In this document: positions 8,286 to 16,490 of the stretch, piece by piece
How positions within the stretch are numbered: the stretch's first letter is position 1
How the letters are laid out: every line of letters begins with the position of its first letter
From: an uncultured Collinsella sp.
GTDB lineage: Bacteria; Actinomycetota; Coriobacteriia; Coriobacteriales; Coriobacteriaceae
Assembly: GCA_905213265.1 (NCBI GenBank)
Contig: CAJMHR010000006.1
Span: 1-64,000 of the forward strand
Direction of reading: 5' to 3'
DNA length: 64,000 bases
The notes under the pieces: generated by a model
Seen by the model: the letters and a program-made list of their open reading frames with translations, nothing else
What the model was told of the DNA's origin: nothing
Database searches by the model: none
Made by a program: the position numbers and the translations under genes

Positions 8286-9041
8286 TTAGATGTCGAACAC
8301 GTAGCGCGAGCCCACAATCTTTTGACGCCCAAGCAGCAAGGGCCGCTCGTCCGCATCGGTAAAGTACGCCTCCATATAGAAGAGTGGCTCACCGACCGGG
8401 ATCTCGAGCAGTGGCGCGACTTGAGCGTCGGCAAGCGCAATCTCCACGGTACAAGGGTCGGATTTGAGCGGCGCGCGGCCCGAATGCTCGGCAACGAGCG
8501 CAAAGATTGAGTTATCGGTGAGGTCCTCGTCGGCAAGCGTCTGCAGATAGGGATGGTCAGCCAGCACAAAGGCGTTGTTCTCGAGCATGACGGGCACGCC
8601 GTCTGCCGTGCGCACACGCTCGACCACGATGAGCTCGCAGCCGGGTTCCACCCCAAAAAACGCCGCGTCCTCGCGCGTCGCCGCAACCACCGTGCGCGCC
8701 ACCAGGCGTGCTCCGGCCACCATGTCGTTGGCAGCGCAACCCTCGGAAAAGCTCTGAACGTCACCCTTCTGGACAATCTTGCGCTTGAGCTTGGGCGCGC
8801 ACACGAACGTGCCCCTCCCCTGCTGGCGGTTGAGATACCCCGCGCGCGACAGCTCCTCGATGGCGCGGCGCACGGTGACGCGTCCCACACCATAGGACTT
8901 AGCGAGCTCCATCTCGGAAGGAATGCGCGAGCCGGATGCGTACACGCCACGCGCGATCTCGCCCTTTAGGTCGTCCATAACCTGCTGGTACAGCGGAACG
9001 GCGGATACCTCAGTGCGCTCGGTTTTATCGTCGAATGCCAT
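8286..9041 (-). CDS. GntR-family regulator with UTRA ligand domain (gntR1)
   Basis: This 251-residue protein has an N-terminal winged helix (PLYQQVMDDLKGEIARG, then RIPSEMELAKSYGVGRVTVRR) and the QQGRGTFV wing. A C-terminal UTRA domain of the kind that senses sugar phosphates follows and ends with the typical GRQKIVGSRYVFDI strand. It starts 2 bases after the recQ stop codon, so the two are probably co-transcribed. It lies directly upstream of SIS paralogue 1 and probably controls it through the repeats at 8199-8276. Confidence 0.88.
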   Translation of the reverse strand: MAFDDKTERTEVSAVPLYQQVMDDLKGEIARGVYASGSRIPSEMELAKSYGVGRVTVRRAIEELSRAGYLNRQQGRGTFVCAPKLKRKIVQKGDVQSFSEGCAANDMVAGARLVARTVVAATREDAAFFGVEPGCELIVVERVRTADGVPVMLENNAFVLADHPYLQTLADEDLTDNSIFALVAEHSGRAPLKSDPCTVEIALADAQVAPLLEIPVGEPLFYMEAYFTDADERPLLLGRQKIVGSRYVFDI

Positions 9042-9043
9042 CG

Positions 9044-11020
9044 TTACGCTCCATCCCGTGCATGCTCGGACTCAAACTCTTCAATCGCCGCCATAAACTG
9101 CTCGCCAAAGGCGTCGGCCTTTTTCTCGCCAATGCCGTTGACCTGGATAAGCTCGTCGCGCGTCTGTGGACGCAGGCGGCACAGACCGCGCAGGGCCTTG
9201 TCGGAAAAGACCATATACGGCGCCATCTCCAGCTCGGTCGAAATCTCCTTGCGGAGGGCACGCAGGCGCTCGAACAGCTCGGCGTCGTCGCCCACGCGCG
9301 GGCGCTGATCCAGCTCGGCCTCCTCGCGCAGCAGATCCACCGCACGGCGGGCGCGGGCCGAGGCCTTGCGCTTGGACGCGCGACGCTTAACGGTAAAGGC
9401 AAACGCCTCATCCTCGACCTCGGTGGCACGCGGGCCCAGCCCCACGACCGGGTACTGCCCCTGCGAGGTGGCCAAATAACCGCGGCCGCACAGTTGGCCG
9501 ATGATGTCCTTGATGCGCCCGACCGATTCGCTCGACAGCTCACCGTAGCCGCGGTCCTCGTCCAGATGCATCTGGCGAATGCGCTCGGTATTGCCGCCGT
9601 GAAGCACATCGGCGATCAGCGACTTGCCAAAGCGCATGGGACGCGTGGCCACATAGCGCACAGCGGCGCGGGCCATATCGGTGACATCCTCGACCTCGAA
9701 CTGCGTGAGACAGTTGCTGCAGTTGCCGCAGCCCTCGGCGTCGTCTGCCGTGCCGCCCGCGGCGGCTGCCACATGCTCGGCCGCGGCCTCGTCGCCAAAG
9801 TAGCGCAGCATGTATTCGCGCAGGCAGCCGGTGGTATTGCAGTAGCCCTCCATCTGGCTGAGCAGACGATAACGGTTCTGGAGCGCCCACGCGCGCTGCT
9901 CGTCATCGAGCGCCTCGTCGGCAGCATCGCCGCGATCGATCAGAAAGCGGCGCATGCGAAAATCGTTACCGTTCCACAGCAAGTGGCAGCTGGCCGGGTC
10001 GCCATCGCGGCCGGCGCGGCCCGCCTCCTGGTAGTAGGCCTCGATGCTCTCGGGCACGTTGTTGTGGATGACGTAGCGCACGCTGGGCTTATCGATGCCC
10101 ATTCCAAAGGCGTTGGTGGCAACCATCACCTGAATGTCGTCGTCGATAAAGGCACGCTGGCTCTGGCGGCGGGCGTCGTTGCCCATGCCGGCATGGTAGC
10201 GGCCCACGCGAATGCCGCTGGGGCCCAGTGCCTCGGCAAGCTCCGCGGCCAGCGCGTCGACCGTCTTGCGGGTCGAGCAATACACGATGCCGCTCTCGCT
10301 CGAATGCGCGATCACGTAGTCGCGCACCCAGGCTGTCTTGGCCTTGACGCCCATCTCCTCGCAACCAAAGTAGAGGTTCTTGCGATCGAAGCCCGTCACT
10401 ACCGTCGCGGGATTTTGCAGGCCGAGCATCTGCTGAATGTCCGCGCGCACGCGCTCGGTCGCCGTGGCGGTAAACGCCGCCACGATCGGGCGCCGCGGCA
10501 GCGAATCGATAAACTCGCGAATCTGCAAGTAAGCGGGACGGAAATCCTGGCCCCACTGGCTCACGCAGTGAGCCTCGTCAATGGCCACGAGCGGAACGCC
10601 GATGCCGCCTTCGGCCGCAGCTTCCTGCGCAAAGGCCAGAAAGCGCGGCTCGAGCAGGCGCTCGGGCGCCACATACATAAGCTGGTAGCGGCCCTCGCGC
10701 GCCCGCTTGAGCACGGTATTTTGCTGGGCCGGGGTAAGGCTGGAGTTGAGATAACTGGGACGCGCACCCGCCGCGAGCAGCGCGCGGGTCTGGTCCTCCA
10801 TAAGCGACAGCAACGGGCTCACCACAAAGGTGATACCAGGCAGCATGAGCGCGGGCACCTGGTAGCAAATGGACTTGCCGGCGCCTGTGGGCATAACGCC
10901 GAGCGCATCGCGGCCGGCAAGAATCGCATCCACCATGCGGTCCTGCCCCGGGCGAAACGAGGTGTAGCCAAAATAGGCGCCGAGCGTGTCGAGCGCCATC
11001 TGCTGCATGCTATCGGTCAT
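9044..11020 (-). CDS. recQ: ATP-dependent DNA helicase RecQ
   Basis: This 658-residue 3'-5' superfamily 2 helicase acts in recombinational repair. It shows the Walker A MPTGAGKS near residue 44, the DEAHCVSQWGQDFR box, and motif VI YYQEAGRAGRDG. The zinc-binding RQC region has four Cys (CNTTGC, then CGNCSNC). A C-terminal HRDC domain includes LIQVNGIGEKKADAFG. Length and order are those of canonical RecQ. A large open frame on the opposite strand is a shadow. Confidence 0.95.
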   Translation of the reverse strand: MTDSMQQMALDTLGAYFGYTSFRPGQDRMVDAILAGRDALGVMPTGAGKSICYQVPALMLPGITFVVSPLLSLMEDQTRALLAAGARPSYLNSSLTPAQQNTVLKRAREGRYQLMYVAPERLLEPRFLAFAQEAAAEGGIGVPLVAIDEAHCVSQWGQDFRPAYLQIREFIDSLPRRPIVAAFTATATERVRADIQQMLGLQNPATVVTGFDRKNLYFGCEEMGVKAKTAWVRDYVIAHSSESGIVYCSTRKTVDALAAELAEALGPSGIRVGRYHAGMGNDARRQSQRAFIDDDIQVMVATNAFGMGIDKPSVRYVIHNNVPESIEAYYQEAGRAGRDGDPASCHLLWNGNDFRMRRFLIDRGDAADEALDDEQRAWALQNRYRLLSQMEGYCNTTGCLREYMLRYFGDEAAAEHVAAAAGGTADDAEGCGNCSNCLTQFEVEDVTDMARAAVRYVATRPMRFGKSLIADVLHGGNTERIRQMHLDEDRGYGELSSESVGRIKDIIGQLCGRGYLATSQGQYPVVGLGPRATEVEDEAFAFTVKRRASKRKASARARRAVDLLREEAELDQRPRVGDDAELFERLRALRKEISTELEMAPYMVFSDKALRGLCRLRPQTRDELIQVNGIGEKKADAFGEQFMAAIEEFESEHARDGA

Positions 11021-11110
11021 GGTTTCCTAACGTCAGAATCATCTGCCGCCGATTATACGCCGCCACGCGGACCGGTGCCGCACGGCTGCCGGCCACGCTC
11101 ATTCTGCGGG

Positions 11111-11167
11111 TAGTCATTGGGGACGTTCTTGAATGACTGGCCGTTTAAGAACGTCCCCAACGACTAG
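11111..11167. repeat. GGGGACGTTCTT palindromic repeat (REP-like)
   Basis: TAGTCATTGGGGACGTTCTT pairs with AAGAACGTCCCCAACGACTA with one mismatch around a short centre. Related palindromes occur at 19628-19685, 56028-56108 and 63285-63351, and a single arm at 49964. It fills part of the gap between recQ and gntR2. Confidence 0.8.
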
Positions 11168-11190
11168 TCTCTTGACAAGCGCGGAAACGT

Positions 11191-11323
11191 CGCTGGCTGG
11201 GTATGGGTCAGCGAAAACGCCCCTAAGCGAGCAAGGTGACGTGAAAGAGGAGGGAAGCGTACTTCGGTACGCGACCGACGATTGAACGTCAGATTGCCGC
11301 TTAGGGGCGTTTGCAGCGTCGAC
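11191..11323. ncRNA. Structured intergenic element, copy A (candidate RNA motif)
   Basis: The + strand reads a CGCTG-CAGCG hairpin, then a 15-bp perfect outer stem (11215-11229 with 11298-11312, arm AAACGCCCCTAAGCG). Inside it are GCAA/TTGC, TGACGT/ACGTCA, and an apical hairpin GCGTAC-TTCG-GTACGC (11257-11272). It ends GCAGCGTCGAC. Copy B at 19738-19871 keeps the core letters but has different outer and apical stems that still pair. The transcribed strand is unknown; the C(UUCG)G loop favours the + strand, whereas the adjacent genes are on the minus strand. It could also be a mobile DNA hairpin. Confidence 0.6.
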
Positions 11324-11367
11324 AGGTCCGTCGTTCGTCAGAACGGCGGAACCAGCCCGAACCAACC

Positions 11368-12087
11368 CTACATAACCATAACGTAGCGCGATCCCACGTA
11401 GTACTGCTTACCCATCAGGACCGGCTCGCCATTGGGACCGGTAAAGCTGGCACGCAGATTGAGCAGTGGATCGTGCGGGGCAATGCCCAACTCGGCCGCC
11501 TGCTCGGTATTGGCACGAACGGCCTCGACCGTGCGGTAGCCAACCGAGACAATCGGCGTTCCGCCAACACGCTCGACCTCGGCAAAAATCGACTTGTCCT
11601 CAAGATCGGCCGTCAACAGCTCACGGTAGGCGTCAAACGGCACAAAGATGTTCTCCTCAAAGATGGGCTCGCCGTCGGCTGTACGCACGCGCTTGATGTG
11701 CAGCAGCAGCGCGTCCTTCTGCAGGCCAAAGAACTCCATCTCGTTTTGACGTGCCGGCACAATCTGGCGATCGACCACATGTGCGCCCGCCTTCATGCCA
11801 TTATCGGCACACAGCGCGGTAAACGTCTGCAGCGTCGAAGCGTGGAACTGGCGGTTGATGTGCGGCGTGGAGACAAAGGTGCCACGGCCCTGCTGCTTAA
11901 CCAGGTAGCCATCGGAGCACAGCTCCTCGACGGCGCGGCGCACCGTAATGCGGCTCACGTCGTACTGCTCGGCTAGCTCAAGCTCGGACGGAATACGCTC
12001 CTTGGGTGCATAAACACCTTTCTCGATCGCGTCCTTGATTTCGTCGTAAATCTGCTGGTAAAGCGGTGCATTTTTGGGCGCAGGCAT
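11368..12087 (-). CDS. GntR-family regulator with UTRA ligand domain (gntR2)
   Basis: This 239-residue protein has the winged helix (PLYQQIYDEIKDAIEKG, RIPSELELAEQYDVSRITVRR), the wing KQQGRGTFV and a UTRA domain ending GKQYYVGSRYVM. It is paralogous to gntR1, including the closing strand. It is transcribed in the same direction as the PTS/SIS block at 13.6-18.2 kb. Its promoter region shares TATAACGTC with the PTS promoter, which suggests that it regulates both itself and the PTS operon. Confidence 0.88.
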   Translation of the reverse strand: MPAPKNAPLYQQIYDEIKDAIEKGVYAPKERIPSELELAEQYDVSRITVRRAVEELCSDGYLVKQQGRGTFVSTPHINRQFHASTLQTFTALCADNGMKAGAHVVDRQIVPARQNEMEFFGLQKDALLLHIKRVRTADGEPIFEENIFVPFDAYRELLTADLEDKSIFAEVERVGGTPIVSVGYRTVEAVRANTEQAAELGIAPHDPLLNLRASFTGPNGEPVLMGKQYYVGSRYVMVM

Positions 12088-12119
12088 ATCTAATCACTCT
12101 TATCGGAATATCGAAATAA

Positions 12120-12141
12120 CTAATACGTATATAACGTCTAG
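12120..12141 (-). promoter_or_regulatory. Operator-like site before gntR2
   Basis: CTAATACGTA is followed by TATAACGTCTAG. The 9-mer TATAACGTC (12130-12138) is identical to one before the PTS operon (18274-18282) and differs by one base from one before the EamA gene (19548-19567, other strand). Confidence 0.5.
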
Positions 12142-12179
12142 TTTCATGTTACCTCATATTGATAAAACGATACACCCTC

Positions 12180-12223
12180 CCTACCAAAAAGCGACAGCTT
12201 CTTTTTGGTAGGTTTTATCTGGG
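12180..12223. repeat. CCAAAA/CTGTCCC-family repeat, copy 2 (divergent)
   Basis: CCTACCAAAAAGCGACAGCT is followed by TCTTTTTGGTAGG and TTTTATCTGGG. The arms match the family but the centre differs (GCGACAGC instead of GGGACAGG). The flanking TTTATCTGGG is kept. Confidence 0.75.
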
Positions 12224-12230
12224 CAAACGA

Positions 12231-12266
12231 GAGCCTCCCGAAAGCAGCGAGGCTTTCGGGAGGCTC
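12231..12266 (-). terminator. Hairpin after the YitT-family gene
   Basis: GAGCCTCCCGAAAG pairs perfectly with CTTTCGGGAGGCTC around 8 bases. On the minus strand it is followed by TCGTTTG, a weak T-run, so this is a probable terminator. Confidence 0.55.
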
Positions 12267-12306
12267 AAGCGGACAGGATTGGCCAGGCCGGCAAAATGCC
12301 AAAACC

Positions 12307-13314
12307 CTACTTGCCGTCGTCCTGCTGCAGGCTGTCCTGCTCGCTGAGGCGCGCCTGCCTGCTGGCCATGCGTGCGGGCTTGTCGGGATCGGGAACGGCC
12401 GTGGGCATGGGCTCGTCGACATGACCGCCCCACCAGCCGCCCACAAAGTTGAGCGTGTGGAACACGTTGATCACGGCCCCGGGATCAATGTCGCACACCA
12501 GCTTGATAATGTCCTGGCTCTCGTAGGTCGATACAACGGCGTGCAGCAGGTACATCTTCTCGCGGCTGTATCCGCCAATGACCTCGGCGCAGCTAATGCC
12601 ATGCTGAAAATGGTCAACATAGGCGGTCATGACCTCGTCCGCCTTGCGCGTCGTGATCTGCAGCGTCACGCGGTCGTAGCGACGATAGAAGCTGTCGATG
12701 GTCTTGGTCGAAATAAACTGGAACACGATGGAGTACGCCGCCTTGTCCCAGCCAAACATAAAGCCAAAGATCGCCAGGATAAAGCAGTTGAAACCAAAGA
12801 TGACGCCCCAGATGGTCTTGCCCGTGTGGTTGGAAACCCACAGCGCGATAAAGTCGGTACCGCCGGTGGATGCGCCGGACTTAAGCGCGATGGCAGCGCC
12901 CAGACCCGAGACCACGCCGCCAAAAATGATGAGCATAATCTTGTCGCCCAAAAACGGTGCGAAGTGAAAGACGTTGAGGAACAGCGATGAGAGCACGACC
13001 TGCATCATCGAGAAGATGACGAAGCGCTTGCTAATGCCGCTCCAGCATAGGAGCGCCACGGGAATGTTGAGCGCGAGCATACCGAGCGAGATGTCGATGT
13101 GAACGCCGCCGAGCGAGGTAACGCGATCAAGCAGGACCGCGACACCGGTGAGACCGCTCGGAAGCAGGTCGGCGGGCTGAATGAACGCCTGGATCAGAAA
13201 TGTCTGGAGAACGGCAGAAATTGTGACCGCCACGGCGGTAATAGCGCGGCGGACGATGGTAAGGCGGCCGAGCACGAGCACGCGGTCCGTGAGCTGATCG
13301 ATGGCGTTCGCCAC
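12307..13314 (-). CDS. YitT-family membrane protein (DUF161/DUF2179)
   Basis: This 335-residue protein starts with several hydrophobic segments (IVRRAITAVAVTISAVLQTF, GMLALNIPVALLCWSGI, IMLIIFGGVVSGLGAAIAL, WGVIFGFNCFILAIFGFMFG). The conserved GASTGGTDFIALW sits in the fourth, and a soluble DUF2179 domain follows (DRVTLQITTRKADEVMTAYV, then GGYSREKMYLLHAVVS). The GTG at 13314 is chosen because GAAAGGAG lies before it; the open frame extends further with no such site. The function of the family is not established; transport has been suggested. An unusual charged C-terminal tail of about 40 residues follows the domain. Confidence 0.85.
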   Translation of the reverse strand: MANAIDQLTDRVLVLGRLTIVRRAITAVAVTISAVLQTFLIQAFIQPADLLPSGLTGVAVLLDRVTSLGGVHIDISLGMLALNIPVALLCWSGISKRFVIFSMMQVVLSSLFLNVFHFAPFLGDKIMLIIFGGVVSGLGAAIALKSGASTGGTDFIALWVSNHTGKTIWGVIFGFNCFILAIFGFMFGWDKAAYSIVFQFISTKTIDSFYRRYDRVTLQITTRKADEVMTAYVDHFQHGISCAEVIGGYSREKMYLLHAVVSTYESQDIIKLVCDIDPGAVINVFHTLNFVGGWWGGHVDEPMPTAVPDPDKPARMASRQARLSEQDSLQQDDGK

Positions 13315-13454
13315 GCAGGCTCCTTTCGAAGGCAGATGTAGTTGTGGGGTATGTCCGCGATTGTAGCATGGAGCGTGCGGGAGCGCTTCAATTCGCCCTC
13401 TCTCGACAACCAAAGCGGGACCAGCAACCCCCCACGACCAAAGGCCCAAATTAC

Positions 13455-13573
13455 AAGTGAGTAGACTTTTTACGATCTGCCGAGCACACCCAAAACCGCC
13501 ACCCCTGTGACCTGCGGTTTTACTAGAGCAAATGCACTTTGTGCTCGTCCTGCACCAAAAAGTCTACTCACTT
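13455..13573. repeat. Long inverted repeat with 17-bp perfect ends
   Basis: AAGTGAGTAGACTTTTT (13455-13471) pairs with AAAAAGTCTACTCACTT (13557-13573). Inside, GAGCAC and GTGCTC pair again around a long loop. It lies in the 356-base gap between the HAD and YitT genes, where no gene is seen. Confidence 0.75.
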
Positions 13574-13670
13574 AGTCCGTATCGAAGCCAAACGGATCCA
13601 AATAGATGACAAATTAAGCCAATCCGCAGCAAGAGACGCGTGAACCAGTGCTTCTCGCGGCGGATTGACA

Positions 13671-14300
13671 CTACAAAGCGACCAAAATGTCGGTCAGATT
13701 ATCAATAACGGCATCGGCTCGCGATTGATCGAGGTTGACGCCCTCGTGCGGACGCAGTGCCAGGACGCGGGCGCCGGAGCGCTTGCCGGCCTCGATACCC
13801 AAAGGCGAGTCCTCGATAACCAAGCACTCGGTAGGCTCCACCCCCAGCGCCTCCATGGCACGAAGGTAGATCTCGGGATCGGGCTTAAACGCACTGCACT
13901 CGTGACCGCTGATGGTGTAGTCCAGCACGTCGGCGATACCGGCGATCTCCACCAGCTCGTCAATGAGCTCGCGATAGGACGAGCTCGCGATGGCGCACTT
14001 CACGCCGCGCTCATGCAGCTCACGCATCACCGGCTCCGTCTGCTCGTTGAGCAGCTCGGCATACGGAACGGGGTGATCCGGGCTGTAGACCTGCTTGTAC
14101 TCCACGCGCAGGCGCTCGCGCAGCTCAGCATCGTCGGGCACCAGCGCCTCCCAAATGGCGGGCTCGTTAGACCCCGAAAGATCGGGGATCTCGTCAAAGT
14201 GGAAGCCCTTCTCCTCCATAAACGCCACGCGACGACGGTTGTAGAACCACTCGGTATCGACCAGCACGCCGTCCATGTCAAACAGCACTGCCTTGATCAT
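13671..14300 (-). CDS. HAD-superfamily hydrolase (beta-phosphoglucomutase-like)
   Basis: This 209-residue enzyme has motif I DMDGVLVDTE at residues 7-16, motif II ASSSYRE near the middle, and motif IV IEDSPLGIEAGKRSG. The cap is helical, as in the beta-phosphoglucomutase/phosphatase subgroup (subfamily I). The second of two ATG codons (14300) is at a better distance from GGAGGAG. It lies downstream of SIS paralogue 2 and may dephosphorylate or isomerise a sugar phosphate released by that enzyme, but the exact substrate cannot be read from sequence. Confidence 0.85.
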   Translation of the reverse strand: MIKAVLFDMDGVLVDTEWFYNRRRVAFMEEKGFHFDEIPDLSGSNEPAIWEALVPDDAELRERLRVEYKQVYSPDHPVPYAELLNEQTEPVMRELHERGVKCAIASSSYRELIDELVEIAGIADVLDYTISGHECSAFKPDPEIYLRAMEALGVEPTECLVIEDSPLGIEAGKRSGARVLALRPHEGVNLDQSRADAVIDNLTDILVAL

Positions 14301-14315
14301 ACGCATCTCCTCCCA

Positions 14316-14360
14316 CCTGCCAAAAAGGGACAGGTTTATTTTGGTAGGTTTTATCTGGGG
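14316..14360. repeat. CCAAAA/CTGTCCC-family repeat, copy 3
   Basis: CCTGCCAAAAAGGGACAGG is followed by TTTATTTTGGTAGG and TTTTATCTGGGG. It is the reverse complement of copy 1, with two or three changes. Relative to the HAD gene it occupies the same place as copy 1 does relative to the cyclo-ligase gene: just before the ribosome binding site. Confidence 0.85.
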
Positions 14361-14394
14361 TTTTATGACGCGACTGACACGCCCTCCCCAGAGC

Positions 14395-14428
14395 AAAAAA
14401 GGGGATGAAGCGCAAACCCCATCCCCTC
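14395..14428 (-). terminator. Terminator after SIS paralogue 2
   Basis: On the minus strand GGGGATG pairs with CATCCCC and is followed by six T residues. It separates the SIS gene from the HAD gene, so the HAD gene may be read through or have its own promoter. Confidence 0.75.
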
Positions 14429-14460
14429 TCAATCAACCCGTAAGGTCTACTTACTTGTGA

Positions 14461-15444
14461 TTAGTAGGAAAGCTTCCACATGTAGCGACGCATGGTCAGC
14501 GGGTGCTGACGGGCCTCGGCGATCTGGTTGCCGTACTCGCGCATAACGGCGAGGTGCAGCAGCGGGTTGAAGTAGGTGACGACGCTCGCGGGCACGGCGT
14601 CAGCCAGGCCGTAGTCCTTGGAGTCGATCAGAGCGACCTTGGCGCCCATGCGCTCAAGGAAGGTAAGGGCGCGGGCATCCATCGGACGGGTAGCGCCATC
14701 GGACATGAAGAAGACGTAGGGCTTACCCTCGGTGGAAACCTCGAACGGGCCGTGGAAGTACTCGCCGGTGTTGTAGGCGGCGGCGTCGATCCACTGCATC
14801 TCGGTGAACAGGAAGGCGGCGTGAGAGTAAGCCATCTTCTCGGAGGCACCAGAGGCCATGAAGTAGATCATCTTGTCGTCCTTGAAGTCCTCGGCGAACT
14901 TCTTGGCGAGCTTCTTGCAGTGCTGAGCGGCGTTCTCGCAGAGCTCGAAGACGTTGGTGAGGCCGGTAATCATGTCGTCGTACTTGTCATAGCCCTCGGT
15001 CTGCTGAAGGATCTCGAGAGCAAGAGCGATGGCATAGCCGGGCTTCTCGCACTTGGCAGCGAAGTTGGCGTGGAAGCCGTGAACGATGACGTAGTCAGCG
15101 TCGACGGTCAGAGCGGAGCCAGCCTTGTTGGTGAGGGAGACGACCGGGCAGTTGTGCTTCTTGGCGGTCTTGTTGGCCTCGACGGTCTCAGGCGTGGAGC
15201 CACCGAGGGAGCAGGTGATCACGAAGGTGTGCTCGTTGACCCAGGAAGGCGTGTCGTAGTTGAACTCGTTAGCGGTGAAGATCTGAACGTTCAGCTTGTC
15301 CGTGTTGTTGGCCAGGAAGTACTTGGCGGGGTAAAGGTCGGACATGGAAGCACCGCAGCCGACGAAGGCGACGCTGTGGATCTCGTGGTTGGACAGGACG
15401 TCAGCGACGATCTGCTTAGGGAGGTTAAGGTCGATCTCGTACAT
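14461..15444 (-). CDS. SIS-domain protein, sugar-phosphate deglycase-like (paralogue 2)
   Basis: This 327-residue double-SIS protein has FVGCGASMSDLYPAKYF and TCSLGGSTPETVEANK in the first domain, FMASGASEKMAYSHAAF in the second, then the TGEYFHGPFE motif and the C-terminus RRYMWKLSY. It resembles fructoselysine/glucoselysine-6-phosphate deglycases. The start at 15444 is preferred over an ATG 9 bases upstream that lies against the GAAAGGA site. It follows the IIAB-IIC-IID genes of a mannose-family PTS in the same direction, the arrangement of glucoselysine-type (gfr) operons. It is therefore the likely enzyme for the substrate that PTS imports. Confidence 0.82.
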   Translation of the reverse strand: MYEIDLNLPKQIVADVLSNHEIHSVAFVGCGASMSDLYPAKYFLANNTDKLNVQIFTANEFNYDTPSWVNEHTFVITCSLGGSTPETVEANKTAKKHNCPVVSLTNKAGSALTVDADYVIVHGFHANFAAKCEKPGYAIALALEILQQTEGYDKYDDMITGLTNVFELCENAAQHCKKLAKKFAEDFKDDKMIYFMASGASEKMAYSHAAFLFTEMQWIDAAAYNTGEYFHGPFEVSTEGKPYVFFMSDGATRPMDARALTFLERMGAKVALIDSKDYGLADAVPASVVTYFNPLLHLAVMREYGNQIAEARQHPLTMRRYMWKLSY

Positions 15445-15536
15445 CTGACACATTCCTTTCGATTTTTTGCGGCGCCACATTGCCGGGCGCTCGCAGGGTT
15501 ACCTTGATTTGGACCGAGTCGCCGGCCCGTTGAGGA

Positions 15537-15566
15537 TGTGTCAAAGGAACTGTCCCTTTGACACAT
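15537..15566. repeat. Palindromic repeat TGTGTCAAAGG ... CCTTTGACACA
   Basis: An 11-bp perfect inverted repeat encloses AACTGTC. The GTCCC core resembles the other GTCCC-containing repeats in the window. It lies between the IID gene and SIS paralogue 2, with a second hairpin (GCCTGCCTG/CAGGCAGGC, 15583-15609) beside it. Confidence 0.65.
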
Positions 15567-15643
15567 TTAGGGATGGGAGCCTGCCTGGGGTATGGGATGT
15601 CAGGCAGGCCCCCGGGGGAAAGCGGTTAGGCGCTTGGTCGCGA

Positions 15644-16477
15644 CTAGGCCAGGATGCCGGCCGCGGAGAGGGCGATGCCGCCCACGATGGCGATCACGAG
15701 AAGCCAACCGGTGTTGACGTTCTTCTTGATGAGCCAGTACATAAGGCCGGTGAGGCCAAGGGAGATCATCTGGGGCATCATGCCGTCCAGGATGTCCTGG
15801 ATAACAACGGTGCCCTCAGCGAACTGCAGCGGGGTGGTGGCGCCGATCAGCGTAGCGATCATGCCGCCCACGGACATAAGACCCACGATGCCGCAGACAT
15901 ACATGAGCTTCTCCATGAGGTCGCCGCCCTGAAGCTTGCTCAGGTACTCGTGGCCGCCCTGATAGCCCATCTTGGCTGCGAACCAAGTGATCAGCACAGA
16001 GGGGACGATGGAGATGAACATGGCCAGGATCGGGCCCATGATGGAGCCCTGCTGAGCCAGCTGAACGCCCAGGCCAAAGGCGATAACGCGGATGGTGCCC
16101 TGGAAGAAGGAGTCACCGATGCCGGAAAGCGGACCCATGAGGGAGGTCTTGACCGCGTTGATCGAATCGGGATCGAAGTTCTCGGGATCCTTGGCGTACT
16201 CCTCCTCCATGGAGGCGGAGAGGCCCAGGATGAAAGCGCTCGTCTGCGGGGTGCAGTTGTAGAACGCCATGTGACGGTGGTAAGCCTCTTTCTTAGCAGC
16301 GAGCTGCTTGGGGTCGGACTCGTCCGGATAGAGGCGATCGAGCGTGGGAACCATGCCGTAGAGGAAGCCCATGTTCATCTGACGCTCGTAGTTCCAAGAG
16401 GCCTGGATGGCCCAGGAGCGCCAGAAGAACTGGCTGACCTTCTTGTTCAGGGACACGTCCTTGGTTGCGGTTGCCAT
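15644..16477 (-). CDS. PTS mannose-family transporter subunit IID
   Basis: This 277-residue protein has the IID signature: RSWAIQASWNYERQMNMGFLYGMVPTL at the start, the HMAFYNCTP segment, LMGPLSGIGDSFFQGTIR in the middle, and hydrophobic helices at the C-terminus. With IIC it forms the membrane channel of a mannose-type PTS. GGAGGAA precedes the ATG at 16477. The gene is 13 bases after the IIC stop codon, so the two are in one operon with IIAB. Confidence 0.93.
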   Translation of the reverse strand: MATATKDVSLNKKVSQFFWRSWAIQASWNYERQMNMGFLYGMVPTLDRLYPDESDPKQLAAKKEAYHRHMAFYNCTPQTSAFILGLSASMEEEYAKDPENFDPDSINAVKTSLMGPLSGIGDSFFQGTIRVIAFGLGVQLAQQGSIMGPILAMFISIVPSVLITWFAAKMGYQGGHEYLSKLQGGDLMEKLMYVCGIVGLMSVGGMIATLIGATTPLQFAEGTVVIQDILDGMMPQMISLGLTGLMYWLIKKNVNTGWLLVIAIVGGIALSAAGILA

Positions 16478-16490
16478 AGTGTGTTCCTCC

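Noticed and set aside
9035..11113. 692-codon open frame on the + strand over recQ
   Set aside because: It is the exact antisense of recQ, lacks any family motif and has a His/Ala/Arg-rich composition typical of shadows in GC-rich genes.
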